DNA from: Paraburkholderia acidisoli
GTDB taxonomy: Bacteria; Pseudomonadota; Gammaproteobacteria; Burkholderiales; Burkholderiaceae
DNA: 64,000 nt
Direction of reading: 5' to 3'
Assembly (NCBI RefSeq): GCF_009789675.1
Contig: NZ_CP046914.1
Location: 868,001 to 932,000 of the forward strand
The notes under the pieces are model-generated. The model was given only the letters and a program-made list of their open reading frames with translations, made no database searches and was not told the DNA's origin. Positions 29,338 through 41,562 of this stretch are shown here, piece after piece. The number at the start of each line of letters is the position of its first letter. Within the stretch, counting starts at the first letter, position 1. The translations under genes were made by a program, and so were the position numbers.

Positions 29338-30789
29338 ATGTCCGCGCCGACCGCCAACGTCAGGCCGCAACCGGACCGGGTACTGGTCGATATCGTCGAC
29401 TACGTGCTCGATTTCGCCATCGACAGCGCGCTGGCGCTGACGACGGCCCGGCATTGCCTGATCGACACGCTCGGCTGCGGGCTCGAGGCGCTCTCCTATC
29501 CCGCCTGCACCAAGCTGCTCGGGCCGCTCGTGCCCGGCACGCTGGTCCCGCAGGGCGCGAAAGTGCCCGGCACCTCGTTCCAGCTCGATCCCGTTCAGGC
29601 CGCGTTCAACATCGGCACGATGGTCCGCTGGCTCGACTTCAACGACACCTGGCTCGCGGCCGAATGGGGCCACCCGTCGGACAATCTCGGCGGTATTCTC
29701 GCGACCGCCGACTGGCTCTCGCGCACGGCCATCGCCTGGGGTGAAGCGCCGCTCACCATGCGGCACGTGCTCGAAGCCATGGTGAAGGCGCACGAAATTC
29801 AAGGCTGCATCGCGCTCGAGAACGCCTTCAACAAGGTCGGTCTCGACCACGTGCTGCTCGTCAAACTCGCGTCCACCGCCGTGGTCGGGCAGATGCTCGG
29901 CCTCACGCGCGACGAACTCGTCAATGCGGTCTCGCTGGCGATGGTCGACGGCCAGGCGCTGCGCACCTATCGGCATGCGCCCAACACGGGCTCGCGCAAA
30001 TCGTGGGCGGCCGGCGACGCCACCTCGCGCGCCGTACGCCTCGCGCTCATCGCGAAGACCGGCGAAATGGGCTATCCCACCGCGCTTACGGCCAAAACGT
30101 GGGGCTTCTACGACGTCTCGTTCGAGGGGCGGCCCTTCGCGTTCCAGCGCCCCTACGGCACGTACGTGATGGAAAACGTGCTGTTCAAGATTGCGTTTCC
30201 CGCCGAATTCCATGCGCAGACCGCCGCAGAAGCCGCCATCGCGCTGTACGGCGTGCTCGCCGCGCGCGGCAAGTCGGCGGAAGACATCGCGCGCGTCACC
30301 ATTCGCACGCACGAAGCGGCGCTCCGTATCATCGACAAAACCGGCCCGCTGGCGAATCCCGCCGACCGCGATCACTGCATCCAGTACATGGTCGCGGTGC
30401 CGCTGCTGTTCGGCCGGTTGACCGCCGCCGACTACGAAGACGACGTGGCGCGCGACGTGCGCATCGACGCGTTGCGGGCCAAAACCGTGTGCGTGGAAGA
30501 CCCGCAATTCACGCAGGATTATCACGACCCGGAGAAGCGTTCGATCGCGAATGCGCTCACCGTCGAACTGAACGACGGCACGACGCTCGAAGAAGTCGTG
30601 GTGGAGTACCCGATCGGCCACCAGCGACGCCGCGAAGAAGGCATCCCGCTGCTGATCGAGAAGTTCCGCACCAACCTCGCGCGCCGCTTCCCCGCGAAGC
30701 GGCAGCAGGCGATTCTGGATGTCTCGCTCGACGAGGCGCGGCTCATGGCCATGCCGGTGAACGAGTACGTCGATCTGTATGTGATTTGA
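29338..30789 (+). CDS. prpD: 2-methylcitrate dehydratase (MmgE/PrpD family)
   Basis: PrpD dehydrates 2-methylcitrate in propionate breakdown and many family members also act on citrate. The 483-residue protein has canonical length and the family segments [30 protein letters not shown] and [16 protein letters not shown]. It lies 75 bp upstream of acnA, and no prpB or prpC is present in the window. It could therefore serve either the methylcitrate cycle or as an extra aconitase-like enzyme beside AcnA. Confidence 0.92.
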   Translation: MSAPTANVRPQPDRVLVDIVDYVLDFAIDSALALTTARHCLIDTLGCGLEALSYPACTKLLGPLVPGTLVPQGAKVPGTSFQLDPVQAAFNIGTMVRWLDFNDTWLAAEWGHPSDNLGGILATADWLSRTAIAWGEAPLTMRHVLEAMVKAHEIQGCIALENAFNKVGLDHVLLVKLASTAVVGQMLGLTRDELVNAVSLAMVDGQALRTYRHAPNTGSRKSWAAGDATSRAVRLALIAKTGEMGYPTALTAKTWGFYDVSFEGRPFAFQRPYGTYVMENVLFKIAFPAEFHAQTAAEAAIALYGVLAARGKSAEDIARVTIRTHEAALRIIDKTGPLANPADRDHCIQYMVAVPLLFGRLTAADYEDDVARDVRIDALRAKTVCVEDPQFTQDYHDPEKRSIANALTVELNDGTTLEEVVVEYPIGHQRRREEGIPLLIEKFRTNLARRFPAKRQQAILDVSLDEARLMAMPVNEYVDLYVI

Positions 30790-30864
30790 GCAATCAGGCG
30801 AAAATCGGTAATTGCAGCAAACGTGCAGTAGCGTTATTTCCGCGATTAAACGAAGGAAAATACC

Positions 30865-33582
<2,718 letters not shown>

Positions 33583-33634
33583 GCCAGCGGTTTTGCAGGT
33601 GCCGCGCCCGGCAACGGGTGCGGTCACACTTAGG

Positions 33635-33660
33635 GCCCGACGCAAGTCGGGCTTTTTTTT
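33635..33660 (+). terminator. Terminator after acnA
   Basis: GCCCGAC and GTCGGGC form a perfect 7-bp stem around a GCAA tetraloop, followed by eight T. It begins about 50 bp after the acnA stop codon. Confidence 0.93.
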
Positions 33661-33717
33661 CGCGTGCGCGTTGGCGTTGGCGGGTTCGTTGGCGTGCGGC
33701 GAGTCGCGTGGCCGCGC

Positions 33718-34095
33718 TTACTCCGGCGCGCGCGCCGAGTTCGCATCCACATAGACCCACGCCGAGTCGCCCAAGGCGAGCCGCACCTTGTCACGCCGAT
33801 ACGAGGCGACTTCGTATTCGTCGGCGTGACGCAATTCTTCGGGCGTGATCGCGAACACGGTGCCGCTGATCTTGTCGGTGGGATTGCCGGTGAAAGTGAC
33901 GACGGGATGGTGGGTCTTGCCGCTCGTCGCGACCACTTCGGGGTCGTCGATCTTCAGCATGGCGAGCGAGTAGCCCGGCATTTCGTCGGCGCGCCCTTCG
34001 AGTTGGCGGCCGAAGGTGGCGAGCTGGACCGGCTCCAGCTGCAACGTACCGTAGGAAAACAGGAGTTCGGAGCGCGCGTGGGTTGGCGTGGTCAT
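33718..34095 (-). CDS. Gamma-glutamylcyclotransferase-like (AIG2/YtfP) protein
   Basis: The 125-residue protein has the diagnostic amino-terminal FSYGTLQLEPVQ segment, which binds substrate in GGCT/GGACT folds, and a later DEYE motif (about 93-96) at the place of the catalytic glutamate. Family members act on gamma-glutamyl amines or related compounds. AAGGA lies six bases before the ATG. It follows the orphan response-regulator gene on the same strand after 85 bp. Confidence 0.85.
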   Translation of the reverse strand: MTTPTHARSELLFSYGTLQLEPVQLATFGRQLEGRADEMPGYSLAMLKIDDPEVVATSGKTHHPVVTFTGNPTDKISGTVFAITPEELRHADEYEVASYRRDKVRLALGDSAWVYVDANSARAPE

Positions 34096-34180
34096 TTGTG
34101 GTCCTTGCCCGTGGTGATTGGGAAAGGAATTTTATGCGACGCCGCAGGCGCGTGCAGCGGCGCGCGCCATACGCCGTGCC

Positions 34181-34783
34181 TTACTCGATCAGCTTGTTGA
34201 GCGTTGCGAACTCGATCAGCGCCGCCAGCGAAGACACCCCGAGCTTGTCCAGCACGCGCGTCTTGTAGGTGCTCACCGTTTTGTCCGAGAGGCCGAGCCG
34301 CGCCGCGATGCCCTTGTTGCTCATGCCGCGCGCGAGGTATTGCAGCACTTCGACTTCGCGCGGCGAGAGGCCGTTGAGCGCGATGTCGCGGCCGCCGCCG
34401 CAACTGCCGGCCGGAAAGCAGTCGTAGCCGAGCAGCACCGCCTTGACCACGCCGCACAATTCCTCCACACCGCGATTCTTGTTGACGTAGCCGTTCGCGC
34501 CCGCCACGCGTGTGTGATTGGCCATGACCAGTTCGGGCTTGGCCGACAGCACGAGGATGCGCGCGTCCGGCTGCTTCGCGCGAATGCCGCGAATGACGGA
34601 CAAGCCGTCGAGCTTCGGCAATTCGAGATCGAGGATCACGAGATCGGGATGCAGTTCGTTGACGAGGCGCAGTCCCTCTTCGCCGTCACCGCATTCGCCC
34701 ACCAGCTCGTATTCCGTGTTCAGCACGTTGGCGAGCATCTTCAGGACGATGGGATGATCATCGATTACGACGATGCGCTTCAT
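34181..34783 (-). CDS. Orphan NarL/FixJ-type response regulator (BvgA-like)
   Basis: The 200-residue regulator has a receiver domain starting MKRIVVIDDHP with phosphoacceptor D52 (VILDLELPK), and a LuxR-type helix-turn-helix (LSPREVEVLQYLARGMSNKGIAARLGLS, shown as one helical block) near the carboxy end. An insert GSCGGGRDIALNG joins the two parts. No kinase gene is adjacent, so the partner is unknown. The ATG at 34783 has GGA seven bases upstream; an in-frame ATG 12 bases earlier (MEHQ) has no ribosome site. Confidence 0.88.
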   Translation of the reverse strand: MKRIVVIDDHPIVLKMLANVLNTEYELVGECGDGEEGLRLVNELHPDLVILDLELPKLDGLSVIRGIRAKQPDARILVLSAKPELVMANHTRVAGANGYVNKNRGVEELCGVVKAVLLGYDCFPAGSCGGGRDIALNGLSPREVEVLQYLARGMSNKGIAARLGLSDKTVSTYKTRVLDKLGVSSLAALIEFATLNKLIE

Positions 34784-34795
34784 TTGATGTTCCAT

Positions 34796-35302
34796 GGCGG
34801 TGTGAGTTTCGTTTGTCCCTTCAGCGGGAATCTCACAGACTGACTGACACGTGGTCGTTTTTGTATAGGAAAGTTCTTAAACGACCTGAGTCGTTGGCGA
34901 CCGGGTTAACCCGCAAAGCTCAATACGCACGCGGCACGCAGACGTATCGCCGGGTTCGCGCAATGGCTGGCCGTGCGGGCGCGGTGCACGCGACGTCAGT
35001 CAATCGTCAACGAAAGTGCCATGCCGAACGGGGACGAACCGGCCCTGAATTCTCGTGCCGCCATTGTCGCGGGCTGAACGCAGTGGGTGCGCAGTGCGTA
35101 ATTACCTGGCAATCCGAAGCATATGGCGATGTCGACGAGGCATCGCTCATTGCGTCGATCCGGTAACCGGGGCGGCGACTCAGGCTGGCGACCCGGGGCT
35201 GGCAACCATTGGTCCACGCGGCAACCAGCCGTTTCCTTTCCTCCGGGCGCCGCCTGGGCGACAATGCTCGTTCCCTGCTCCATCCGCTAACGAGAGTCAC
35301 GT
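34796..35302. other. Divergent intergenic region with two dyads
   Basis: No convincing gene is present in about 500 bp between the orphan regulator and the amidase. Two short dyads lie close together. AACGAC-CTGA-GTCGTT is at 34880-34895 and the perfect palindrome CGGGTTAACCCG is at 34902-34913. A minus-strand TATACA hexamer near 34863 could belong to the regulator promoter. Confidence 0.5.
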
Positions 35303-36778
35303 ATGAACCAGGCATCGACATTCCCCGTTCCGCCCTCGCCCCACGATCTCGTGATGGCCGACGCGCTGCAGCTTTCGCAATGGATCCGGCTGCGCAAGGT
35401 GTCGTGCCGCGACGTGATGAGCGCGTTTCTCGACCATATCGAACGCGTGAACCCGGCTGCGAACGCGATCGTCTCGCTGCGCGAGCGCCCCGCATTGCTC
35501 GCCGAAGCCGCTGAACGCGACGCGCAACTCGCGCGCGGCGAATATCTCGGCTGGATGCACGGCCTGCCGCAAGCGCCGAAGGATCTCACCGCGACCGCCG
35601 GGCTCGCCTCGACGCAAGGCTCGCCGCTGTTTCGCCACGAGATCCCCACAACCGACGCACTCATGGCCGCGCGCATGCGCGCCCAGGGCGCGATCTTCAT
35701 CGGCAAGACCAACACGCCCGAGTTCGGCCTCGGCTCGCACACCTACAACACGGTGTTCGGCACCACGCTCAACGCCTACGACCCCACGCGCAGCGCGGGC
35801 GGCAGCAGCGGCGGCACGGCCGTGGCGCTCGCGCTGCGCATGCTGCCCGTAGCCGACGGCAGCGACATGATGGGCTCGCTGCGCAATCCCGCGGGCTGGA
35901 ACAACGTGTTCGGCTTCCGTCCGTCGCAGGGGCGCGTGCCTTCGGTGCCCGCGCACGATCTCTTCTTCCATCAGCTCGGCTATGCCGGGCCGATGGGCCG
36001 CAGCGTCGGCGACCTCGCCATGCTGCTATCCACGCAAGCCGGCTTCGACGCGCGCGCGCCGCTCTCTATCGCCGAAGATCCCGCGCAGTTCGCGGGTTCG
36101 CTCGAACGCGACGTGAGCGGGTCGCGCATCGGCTGGCTCGGCAACTACGACGGTTATCTGCCGATGGAAGACGGCGTGCTCGCGCTGTGCGAAAGCGCGC
36201 TCGCGCAGTTCGAGGCGATCGGTTGCAAGGTCGATCCCACGCGCCCCGACTTCGCCATGGAACGCGTGTGGCAAACGTGGCTGACGCTGCGGCACTTCTC
36301 GTGTGCGGGCACGCTGGGCGGCTTCTACCGCAATCCCGAGCAGCGCGCGCTGCTCAAGCCCGAGGCGCAGTGGGAAGTGGAAGGCGGCCTGAAGCTTTCG
36401 GGCGAGGACGTGTGGAACGCCACGGTCACGCGCAGCCAGTGGTACAACGCGCTGCTCGCGCTGTTCGAGCGCTACGACTATCTCGCGCTGCCGAGCGCGC
36501 AACTGTTCCCGTTCGACGCGCGCGAGCCCTGGCCGAAGTCGGTCGCGGGCCGCGTGATGGACACGTATCACCGCTGGATGGAAGTCGTGATCGGCGCGAG
36601 TCTCGCGGGCTTGCCCGTGATCAGCGTGCCCGCGGGCTTCAACGCGCAAGGTCTGCCGATGGGCGTGCAGATCATCGGCAAGCCGCACGCCGATCTTCGC
36701 GTGCTGCAACTCGCGCATGCGTACGATCAGGCCACGCAATGGGTCAAACGACGTTTGCCGCCCGCCTTGAGCGCTTGA
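35303..36778 (+). CDS. Amidase-signature-family hydrolase
   Basis: The 491-residue enzyme belongs to the amidase signature family and hydrolyses a C-N bond of an unidentified amide. The Ser-cisSer-Lys triad is readable: K93 in APKDLTAT, S168 in SAGGSSGGTA and S192 in DGSDMMGSLRNPA. The glycine-rich motif differs slightly from the usual DGGGSIR. It is not GatA: no gatB or gatC lies nearby and the substrate-pocket half is different. It is convergent with the ABC transporter operon and shares its terminator. Confidence 0.9.
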   Translation: MNQASTFPVPPSPHDLVMADALQLSQWIRLRKVSCRDVMSAFLDHIERVNPAANAIVSLRERPALLAEAAERDAQLARGEYLGWMHGLPQAPKDLTATAGLASTQGSPLFRHEIPTTDALMAARMRAQGAIFIGKTNTPEFGLGSHTYNTVFGTTLNAYDPTRSAGGSSGGTAVALALRMLPVADGSDMMGSLRNPAGWNNVFGFRPSQGRVPSVPAHDLFFHQLGYAGPMGRSVGDLAMLLSTQAGFDARAPLSIAEDPAQFAGSLERDVSGSRIGWLGNYDGYLPMEDGVLALCESALAQFEAIGCKVDPTRPDFAMERVWQTWLTLRHFSCAGTLGGFYRNPEQRALLKPEAQWEVEGGLKLSGEDVWNATVTRSQWYNALLALFERYDYLALPSAQLFPFDAREPWPKSVAGRVMDTYHRWMEVVIGASLAGLPVISVPAGFNAQGLPMGVQIIGKPHADLRVLQLAHAYDQATQWVKRRLPPALSA

Positions 36779-36807
36779 TCGTCGCCGCTCGATCGGGATC
36801 GACCGAA

Positions 36808-36841
36808 CAAAAAAAAACAGCGCCGAGGCGCTGTTTTTTTA
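36808..36841. terminator. Bidirectional terminator between the amidase and the transporter operon
   Basis: AACAGCGC and GCGCTGTT pair around a CGAG loop, with an A-run of nine or more before and seven T after. It ends the amidase transcript and, on the other strand, the polyamine transporter transcript. Confidence 0.92.
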
Positions 36842-36858
36842 CGTCGCGCGAAACCGCG

Positions 36859-37698
36859 TCACGCTTTCACGGCACGCGCCGCGTTGCGGCCGCGCAGCCA
36901 TTCGAGCGCGAGCAGCAGGCAGGTCGAGAACACGATGAGGATGGTGGCGAGCGCGGCGATCGTCGGGCTGATGTTTTCGCGGATGCCGGTAAACATCTGG
37001 CGTGGCAGCGTGGTTTGATCGGCGCCCGCGAGAAAGAGCGTGACGACCACTTCGTCGAACGACGTCGCGAACGCGAACAACGCGCCCGAGATCACGCCCG
37101 GCGCGATCACCGGCAAGGTGATGCGAAAGAACGTCGTGACCGGATTCGCGCCCAGCGACAGACTCGCGCGCACCAGATTGTGATTGAAGCCCTGCAACGT
37201 GGCCGCCACTGTCGTGACGACGAACGGCACGCCCAGCGAGGCATGCGCGAGGATCAGCCCGAGATACGTGTTGGCGAGCCCGAGCGGCGCGAAAAACAGA
37301 TACATGCCCACGCCCACCACCACCACGGGCACGATCATCGGCGAGATGAGCACCGCCATCAGCAGCGCCTTGCCGCGGAAGTCGGCCTTCGTGATGCCGA
37401 TGGCCGCGAGCGTGCCCAGCACCGTGGCCACGACCGTGGCCGCCGGTCCCACGATAAAGCTGTTCTTCGCGGCCATGCGCCACTCGTCGGACATCACGAG
37501 GTTTTCGTACCAGCGCAGCGACCAGCCCGGAATCGGGTACACGAGGAACGTGCTCGACGAAAACGACAGCGGCACGATCGCGAGCACGGGCAGGATCAGA
37601 TACAGCAGCGTGAGCACGACGAGCGCGCGCAGCACGAAATACCACACGCGTTCGACTGCCGACGTGTGCGGCGCAAAGAGCGGTTTCGCGAATTTCAT
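36859..37698 (-). CDS. potC: ABC transporter permease, PotC type
   Basis: The 279-residue inner-membrane permease has six hydrophobic helices and the cytoplasmic EAA loop (RASLSLGANPVTTFFRITLP). It resembles PotC/PotI of spermidine/putrescine importers. It lies 9 bp after the PotB-type gene and is the last gene of the operon potA-potD-potB-potC. Substrate assignment rests on the whole operon and is tentative. The gene ends at the shared terminator. Confidence 0.85.
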   Translation of the reverse strand: MKFAKPLFAPHTSAVERVWYFVLRALVVLTLLYLILPVLAIVPLSFSSSTFLVYPIPGWSLRWYENLVMSDEWRMAAKNSFIVGPAATVVATVLGTLAAIGITKADFRGKALLMAVLISPMIVPVVVVGVGMYLFFAPLGLANTYLGLILAHASLGVPFVVTTVAATLQGFNHNLVRASLSLGANPVTTFFRITLPVIAPGVISGALFAFATSFDEVVVTLFLAGADQTTLPRQMFTGIRENISPTIAALATILIVFSTCLLLALEWLRGRNAARAVKA

Positions 37699-37707
37699 GC
37701 TCGCTCC

Positions 37708-38997
37708 TTAGCCGAGACTCAGTTGCGTGCGCGTGAAGCGCCCGTAGACGAAATACAGCACCGTGGTCGCCACCAGCAGCAGCGCGCCCAAGGCGCACGC
37801 CATGCCCCAGTTGATCGACACGTTGGTGAAATACGCCACGTAATAGCTGACCATCTGGTCGCCGGGACCGCCCAGCAGCGCGGGCGTGATGTAGTAGCCG
37901 ATCGAGAGGATGAAGACGAGCAGCACGCCCGCGCCCACGCCGGGATACGTCTGCGGCACGTACACGCGCCAGAAGGCCGCGAACGGATGACTGCCGAGCG
38001 ACACGGCCGCGCGCTGGTAGGTGGGCGGGATCGACTTCATCACGCTGTAGAGCGGCAGCACCATGAACGGCAGCAGAATATGTGTCATCGAAATGTAGAC
38101 GCCCACGCGGTTGAACAGCAACGCGAGCGGATGCGAGACGAGCCCGCTGCCCATCAGCGCCTTGTTGACGAGGCCCTCGCCTTGCAGGATCACGATCCAC
38201 GCGGCCACGCGCACGAGGATCGACGTCCAGAACGGAATCAGCACGAGAATCATCACGAGATTCGCGCGGCGCTCGGAGAGCGTGGAAATCCAGTACGCGA
38301 GCGGATAGCCGAGCAGCAGCGCGAACAGCGTCACGAACACGCTGATCACGAAGGTGCGGCCGAACACGTCGAGGTAGATCTGCTGATCGGGGTCGGCGGC
38401 CACGATATGGCCGAACGCATCCTGCCGATGGTCGAGCGAGGCCAGCAGATAGAACGGCGAATAGCGAGAGCCGTTCTTCGCGATGGCCTGCCAGTACGCT
38501 ACGTCGTTCCAGCGGTCGTCGAGTTCGGCGAGCTTCGCGTGGGTTTGCGCGGGCGTGAGCGTGAGCGGCTTGCCGTCGTCGCCGGCGAGCGGCATGGCGC
38601 GCGCGGTCTTGGCCACGAGCGAGCGATAGCCCGCGATCTCCACGTTCAGGCGGCGGGCGAGCGCGCCCATGGCGTCGCCGTCCTGCACCGCCGTGAGGTC
38701 TTGCGTGAGCGCCACATAGGCCACGTCGGGCGGCGCGCTCTTGCGGTCCCAGTCGCGCAACGCCGCGATGGTATGCGGCAACGCGGTGGCCACTTCGGGG
38801 TTCTGCACGGCGCGCGTGAGCAGCGCGGCGATCGGCACCACGAAAATCAGCAGCAGAAAAATCGCGAGCGGCGCGATCAGCATGAGCGCCATCGTGCGCT
38901 TCTTTGCCTGCGCCACGCGCAGCTCGCGCTTGAGGCGCGCGCTTTCCTCGCGCGCGGTGCTGCTCGCTACGTTGGTCGCGGTCGTCATCGTTGTCAC
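37708..38997 (-). CDS. potB: ABC transporter permease, PotB type with a large periplasmic insertion
   Basis: The permease is about 429 residues, some 130 longer than E. coli PotB. After a first helix (about 35-57) comes an insertion of roughly 140 residues rich in charged and Ala/Asp/Leu residues, containing two helical repeats around LTQDLTAVQDGDAMGALARR. The usual permease helices and the EAA loop (AAVSLGSHPFAAFWRVYVPQ) follow. I start at a GTG (38997) because AGGAG lies seven bases upstream; ATG 38988 is the alternative and adds nothing to the fold. It follows potD by about 125 bp and overlaps no neighbour. Confidence 0.85.
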   Translation of the reverse strand: MTTMTTATNVASSTAREESARLKRELRVAQAKKRTMALMLIAPLAIFLLLIFVVPIAALLTRAVQNPEVATALPHTIAALRDWDRKSAPPDVAYVALTQDLTAVQDGDAMGALARRLNVEIAGYRSLVAKTARAMPLAGDDGKPLTLTPAQTHAKLAELDDRWNDVAYWQAIAKNGSRYSPFYLLASLDHRQDAFGHIVAADPDQQIYLDVFGRTFVISVFVTLFALLLGYPLAYWISTLSERRANLVMILVLIPFWTSILVRVAAWIVILQGEGLVNKALMGSGLVSHPLALLFNRVGVYISMTHILLPFMVLPLYSVMKSIPPTYQRAAVSLGSHPFAAFWRVYVPQTYPGVGAGVLLVFILSIGYYITPALLGGPGDQMVSYYVAYFTNVSINWGMACALGALLLVATTVLYFVYGRFTRTQLSLG

Positions 38998-39121
38998 ATC
39001 CAGTCTCCTGTCGACCGGAGGCCGCGCACGAGTGCCCGCGCCGGCTCCGGTCCTGCGCCCGAGGGCGCCGTCCACGCGCCGCGCACGCCTTCACTGCGAC
39101 GTGCGCGGCCGCAAACCTCGC

Positions 39122-40165
39122 TTACTTCGCGGCCCACGAAGCGAACCGCTGCTCCAGTTCGTCGCCGTGATCGGTCCAGAACGTGAGGTTCTGCTGCACC
39201 GCGTTCTTGCCGTTGGCCGGCGAGTTCGGCAGATTGGCGAGCGTCTTCGCGTCGAGCGACTTGATCGCGTTCGCGTTCACGGGACCGTAGGCGATGTGCT
39301 GCGCGTAGTCCTGCTGCGGCTTCGGCGAAAGCGTATAGGCGATGTACTGCTCGGCCAGCGCCTTGTTCGGCGTGCCCTTCGGAATCGCCCAGTAGTCGAG
39401 GTCGTAAATGCTGCCGTTCCACACGACCTTGAGGTTCTTGCCTTCGCGCTGCGCGGCGTCGATACGGCCGTTGTAGGCTGTCGACATCACCACGTCGCCG
39501 GCCACGAGGAACTGCGGCGGCTGCGCGCCCGCTTCCCACCACTGGATATTCGGCTTCAGTTCGTCGAGCTTCTTGAACGCGCGGTCCTGGCCGGCCTTGG
39601 TCGCGAGCACCTTATAGACGTCCGCCGGCGCGACGCCGTCGGCCATCAGCGCGAATTCGAGGTTGTACTGCGCGCCCTTGCGCATGCCGCGCTTGCCCGG
39701 GAATTTCTTCACGTCCCAGAAGTCGGCCCAACCCGAGGGCGCCGTCTTCAGCTTGTCGCCGTTATAGGCGAGCGCCGTGGACCAGACGAAGAAACCCGCG
39801 CCGCACGGCTGCTGCGCGGCCTTCATGAAGTCGCCCTTGCTACCGAGCTTGGCCCAGTCGAGCTTTTCGTAGAGACCTTCGTCGCAGCCGCGCGCGATGT
39901 CGCCGGTTTCGACTTCCACCACGTCCCAGTTCACGTGCTTCGCTTCGACCATGGCTTTCACCTTGGCCTGCTCGCCGTTGTATTCCACGGCCGTGATCTT
40001 GTTGCCCGTTTGCGACTGGAACGGCTCGTTGAACGCCGCCTTCTGCGCGTTGCCGTTCGCGCCGCCGAAGTTCACGACGGTCAGTTCCGCGGCGTGCGCC
40101 ACGCCGAACGAAAGTGCGAGCGCGGCCGCGGCCGCTGCAATGCGCATGGTGCCGATCTGCTTCAT
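39122..40165 (-). CDS. potD: Polyamine-type ABC transporter substrate-binding protein
   Basis: The 347-residue periplasmic protein has a signal peptide ending AHA around residue 25 and the PotD/PotF-like start ELTVVNFGGANGNAQ. The conserved NWDVVEVETGDIARGC and a lobe-crossing WWEAGAQPPQFL segment follow. The tryptophan and acidic residues that clamp the ligand in PotD are plausible but cannot be assigned by eye. AAGGGG lies upstream of the ATG. It is the second gene of the operon, 131 bp after potA. Confidence 0.87.
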   Translation of the reverse strand: MKQIGTMRIAAAAAALALSFGVAHAAELTVVNFGGANGNAQKAAFNEPFQSQTGNKITAVEYNGEQAKVKAMVEAKHVNWDVVEVETGDIARGCDEGLYEKLDWAKLGSKGDFMKAAQQPCGAGFFVWSTALAYNGDKLKTAPSGWADFWDVKKFPGKRGMRKGAQYNLEFALMADGVAPADVYKVLATKAGQDRAFKKLDELKPNIQWWEAGAQPPQFLVAGDVVMSTAYNGRIDAAQREGKNLKVVWNGSIYDLDYWAIPKGTPNKALAEQYIAYTLSPKPQQDYAQHIAYGPVNANAIKSLDAKTLANLPNSPANGKNAVQQNLTFWTDHGDELEQRFASWAAK

Positions 40166-40296
40166 GGTGTAACCCCTTCTCCTTGGTGGTTTGTCATGCC
40201 GGGCGCCTGGCGGCGAACGCCGCGAACCCGGTTGTCCAGACATCGAAACGCGTAACGAAGCGCCGCGCACGACTACGCGCGCCGCGCCCGCGCGCC

Positions 40297-41394
40297 TCAG
40301 GCGAACACGCGCAGATGCTCCGGCGCGAACTCGAGCGCGACCGGCTGGCCGGGCGCGAAAGCGTCGAGCGCTTCGGTGCCGAGCGGCACCTTCACGAAGC
40401 ACTCGTCCTGTTGAGGCAGACCGCAGCGCATGCGCACGTGGTCGCCGAAATAGATGAGACCGCGCGCCTCGCCCGCGAGCGCGTTCGCGCCGTTGCTTCG
40501 AGCGCTGTCGCGTTGCGCGAGCTTCATGCGTTCGGGCCGGATGCAGGCGATAGCGCTCGCGCCCGCCTGCGCGCCCGCCACGTTGCGGCCCTTGAGACGC
40601 GTGCCGTCGGCGAGATGCATTTCGCAGTACTCGCCATCCACGGCGGCGATGGTGCCGCGCAGCCGGTTGCTGTCGCCGATAAAGTTCGCCACGAACTCGT
40701 TGCACGGCGACTCGTAGAGCCGGTCCACGCTGTCGAGCTGCTGCACGATGCCTTTATCGAACACGGCCACGCGGTCCGACATGGTGAGCGCCTCGCCCTG
40801 ATCGTGCGTGACGTAGACGAACGTCACGCCGAGCTTTTCGTGCAGCGATTTCAATTCGTACTGCATATGTTCGCGCAGCTGCTTGTCGAGCGCGCCGAGC
40901 GGTTCGTCCATCAGCACGAGCTTGGGCTGGAACACGAGCGCGCGAGCCAGCGCGATGCGCTGCTGCTGACCGCCCGAAAGCTGCGCGGGATAGCGCTTCG
41001 CGAAGCCTTCCATGCGCACCATCTTGAGCGCGTCGTTCACGCGTTGCGCGCGTTCGGCCGTGGGCACTTTGCGCACGCCCAGCGGATACGCCACGTTCTG
41101 CTCGACCGTGAGATGCGGGAACAGCGCGTAGTTCTGAAACACCATGCCGATGTCGCGCTTGTGCGGCGGCACGTTATTGAGGAGTTTGCCTTCGAGACGA
41201 ATCTCGCCGCCCGTGGGGAATTCGAAACCCGCGAGCATCATCAGACACGTGGTTTTCCCTGAGCCGGACGGCCCGAGCAGCGTGAGGAATTCGCCCTGGT
41301 AGATATCCAGATCGAGCTGCTTCACAACCAGCGTTTCGCCGTCATAGGTTTTACGCACGCCACGAAAACTGACGATCACGTCCGAGGTCTTCAT
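40297..41394 (-). CDS. potA: ABC transporter ATP-binding protein, PotA type
   Basis: The 365-residue ATPase powers the importer. Walker A is GPSGSGKTT (about 41-49), the signature is LSGGQQQR, Walker B is LVLMDEPLGALD and the switch histidine is in YVTHDQ. A TOBE domain fills the last 110 residues, as in PotA and FbpC. It is the first gene of the operon. Its promoter shares 136 bp with a divergent MocR regulator that probably controls it. Confidence 0.92.
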   Translation of the reverse strand: MKTSDVIVSFRGVRKTYDGETLVVKQLDLDIYQGEFLTLLGPSGSGKTTCLMMLAGFEFPTGGEIRLEGKLLNNVPPHKRDIGMVFQNYALFPHLTVEQNVAYPLGVRKVPTAERAQRVNDALKMVRMEGFAKRYPAQLSGGQQQRIALARALVFQPKLVLMDEPLGALDKQLREHMQYELKSLHEKLGVTFVYVTHDQGEALTMSDRVAVFDKGIVQQLDSVDRLYESPCNEFVANFIGDSNRLRGTIAAVDGEYCEMHLADGTRLKGRNVAGAQAGASAIACIRPERMKLAQRDSARSNGANALAGEARGLIYFGDHVRMRCGLPQQDECFVKVPLGTEALDAFAPGQPVALEFAPEHLRVFA

Positions 41395-41481
41395 TCGCCG
41401 TCTCCTTCCTTTTTTCCTCAGATGTTTGCAGCGGCACGCACTGCTTTTGTACTCCGGTTAAAAATTTCCTGACACAGGCAT

Positions 41482-41562
41482 TAACCAGAACTGACGTGCG
41501 AATTACTATAGATGGGTTCGGCTCTATCCAATGGAGCCATTTCATTATTCCCGATGGAACCA
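41482..41562 (+). promoter_or_regulatory. Promoter and direct repeats in front of the MocR gene
   Basis: TTAACC and TACTAT, 17 bp apart, form a reasonable plus-strand promoter ending near 41510. Two near-identical elements, ATGGAGCCA (41531-41539) and ATGGAACCA (41554-41562), lie just downstream, 23 bp apart. MocR proteins typically bind spaced direct repeats, so these may be operator half-sites. The overlap with the first possible start codon favours a later ATG. Confidence 0.45.

Noticed and set aside
35303..36778. Glutamyl-tRNA amidotransferase subunit A
   Set aside because: No gatB or gatC is near, and the glycine-rich motif and substrate half differ from GatA.
36187..39186. A 999-residue plus-strand frame
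   Set aside because: It overlaps the amidase in another frame and the transporter genes in antisense. Its composition is Arg/His/Glu-rich, a GC-skew artefact.
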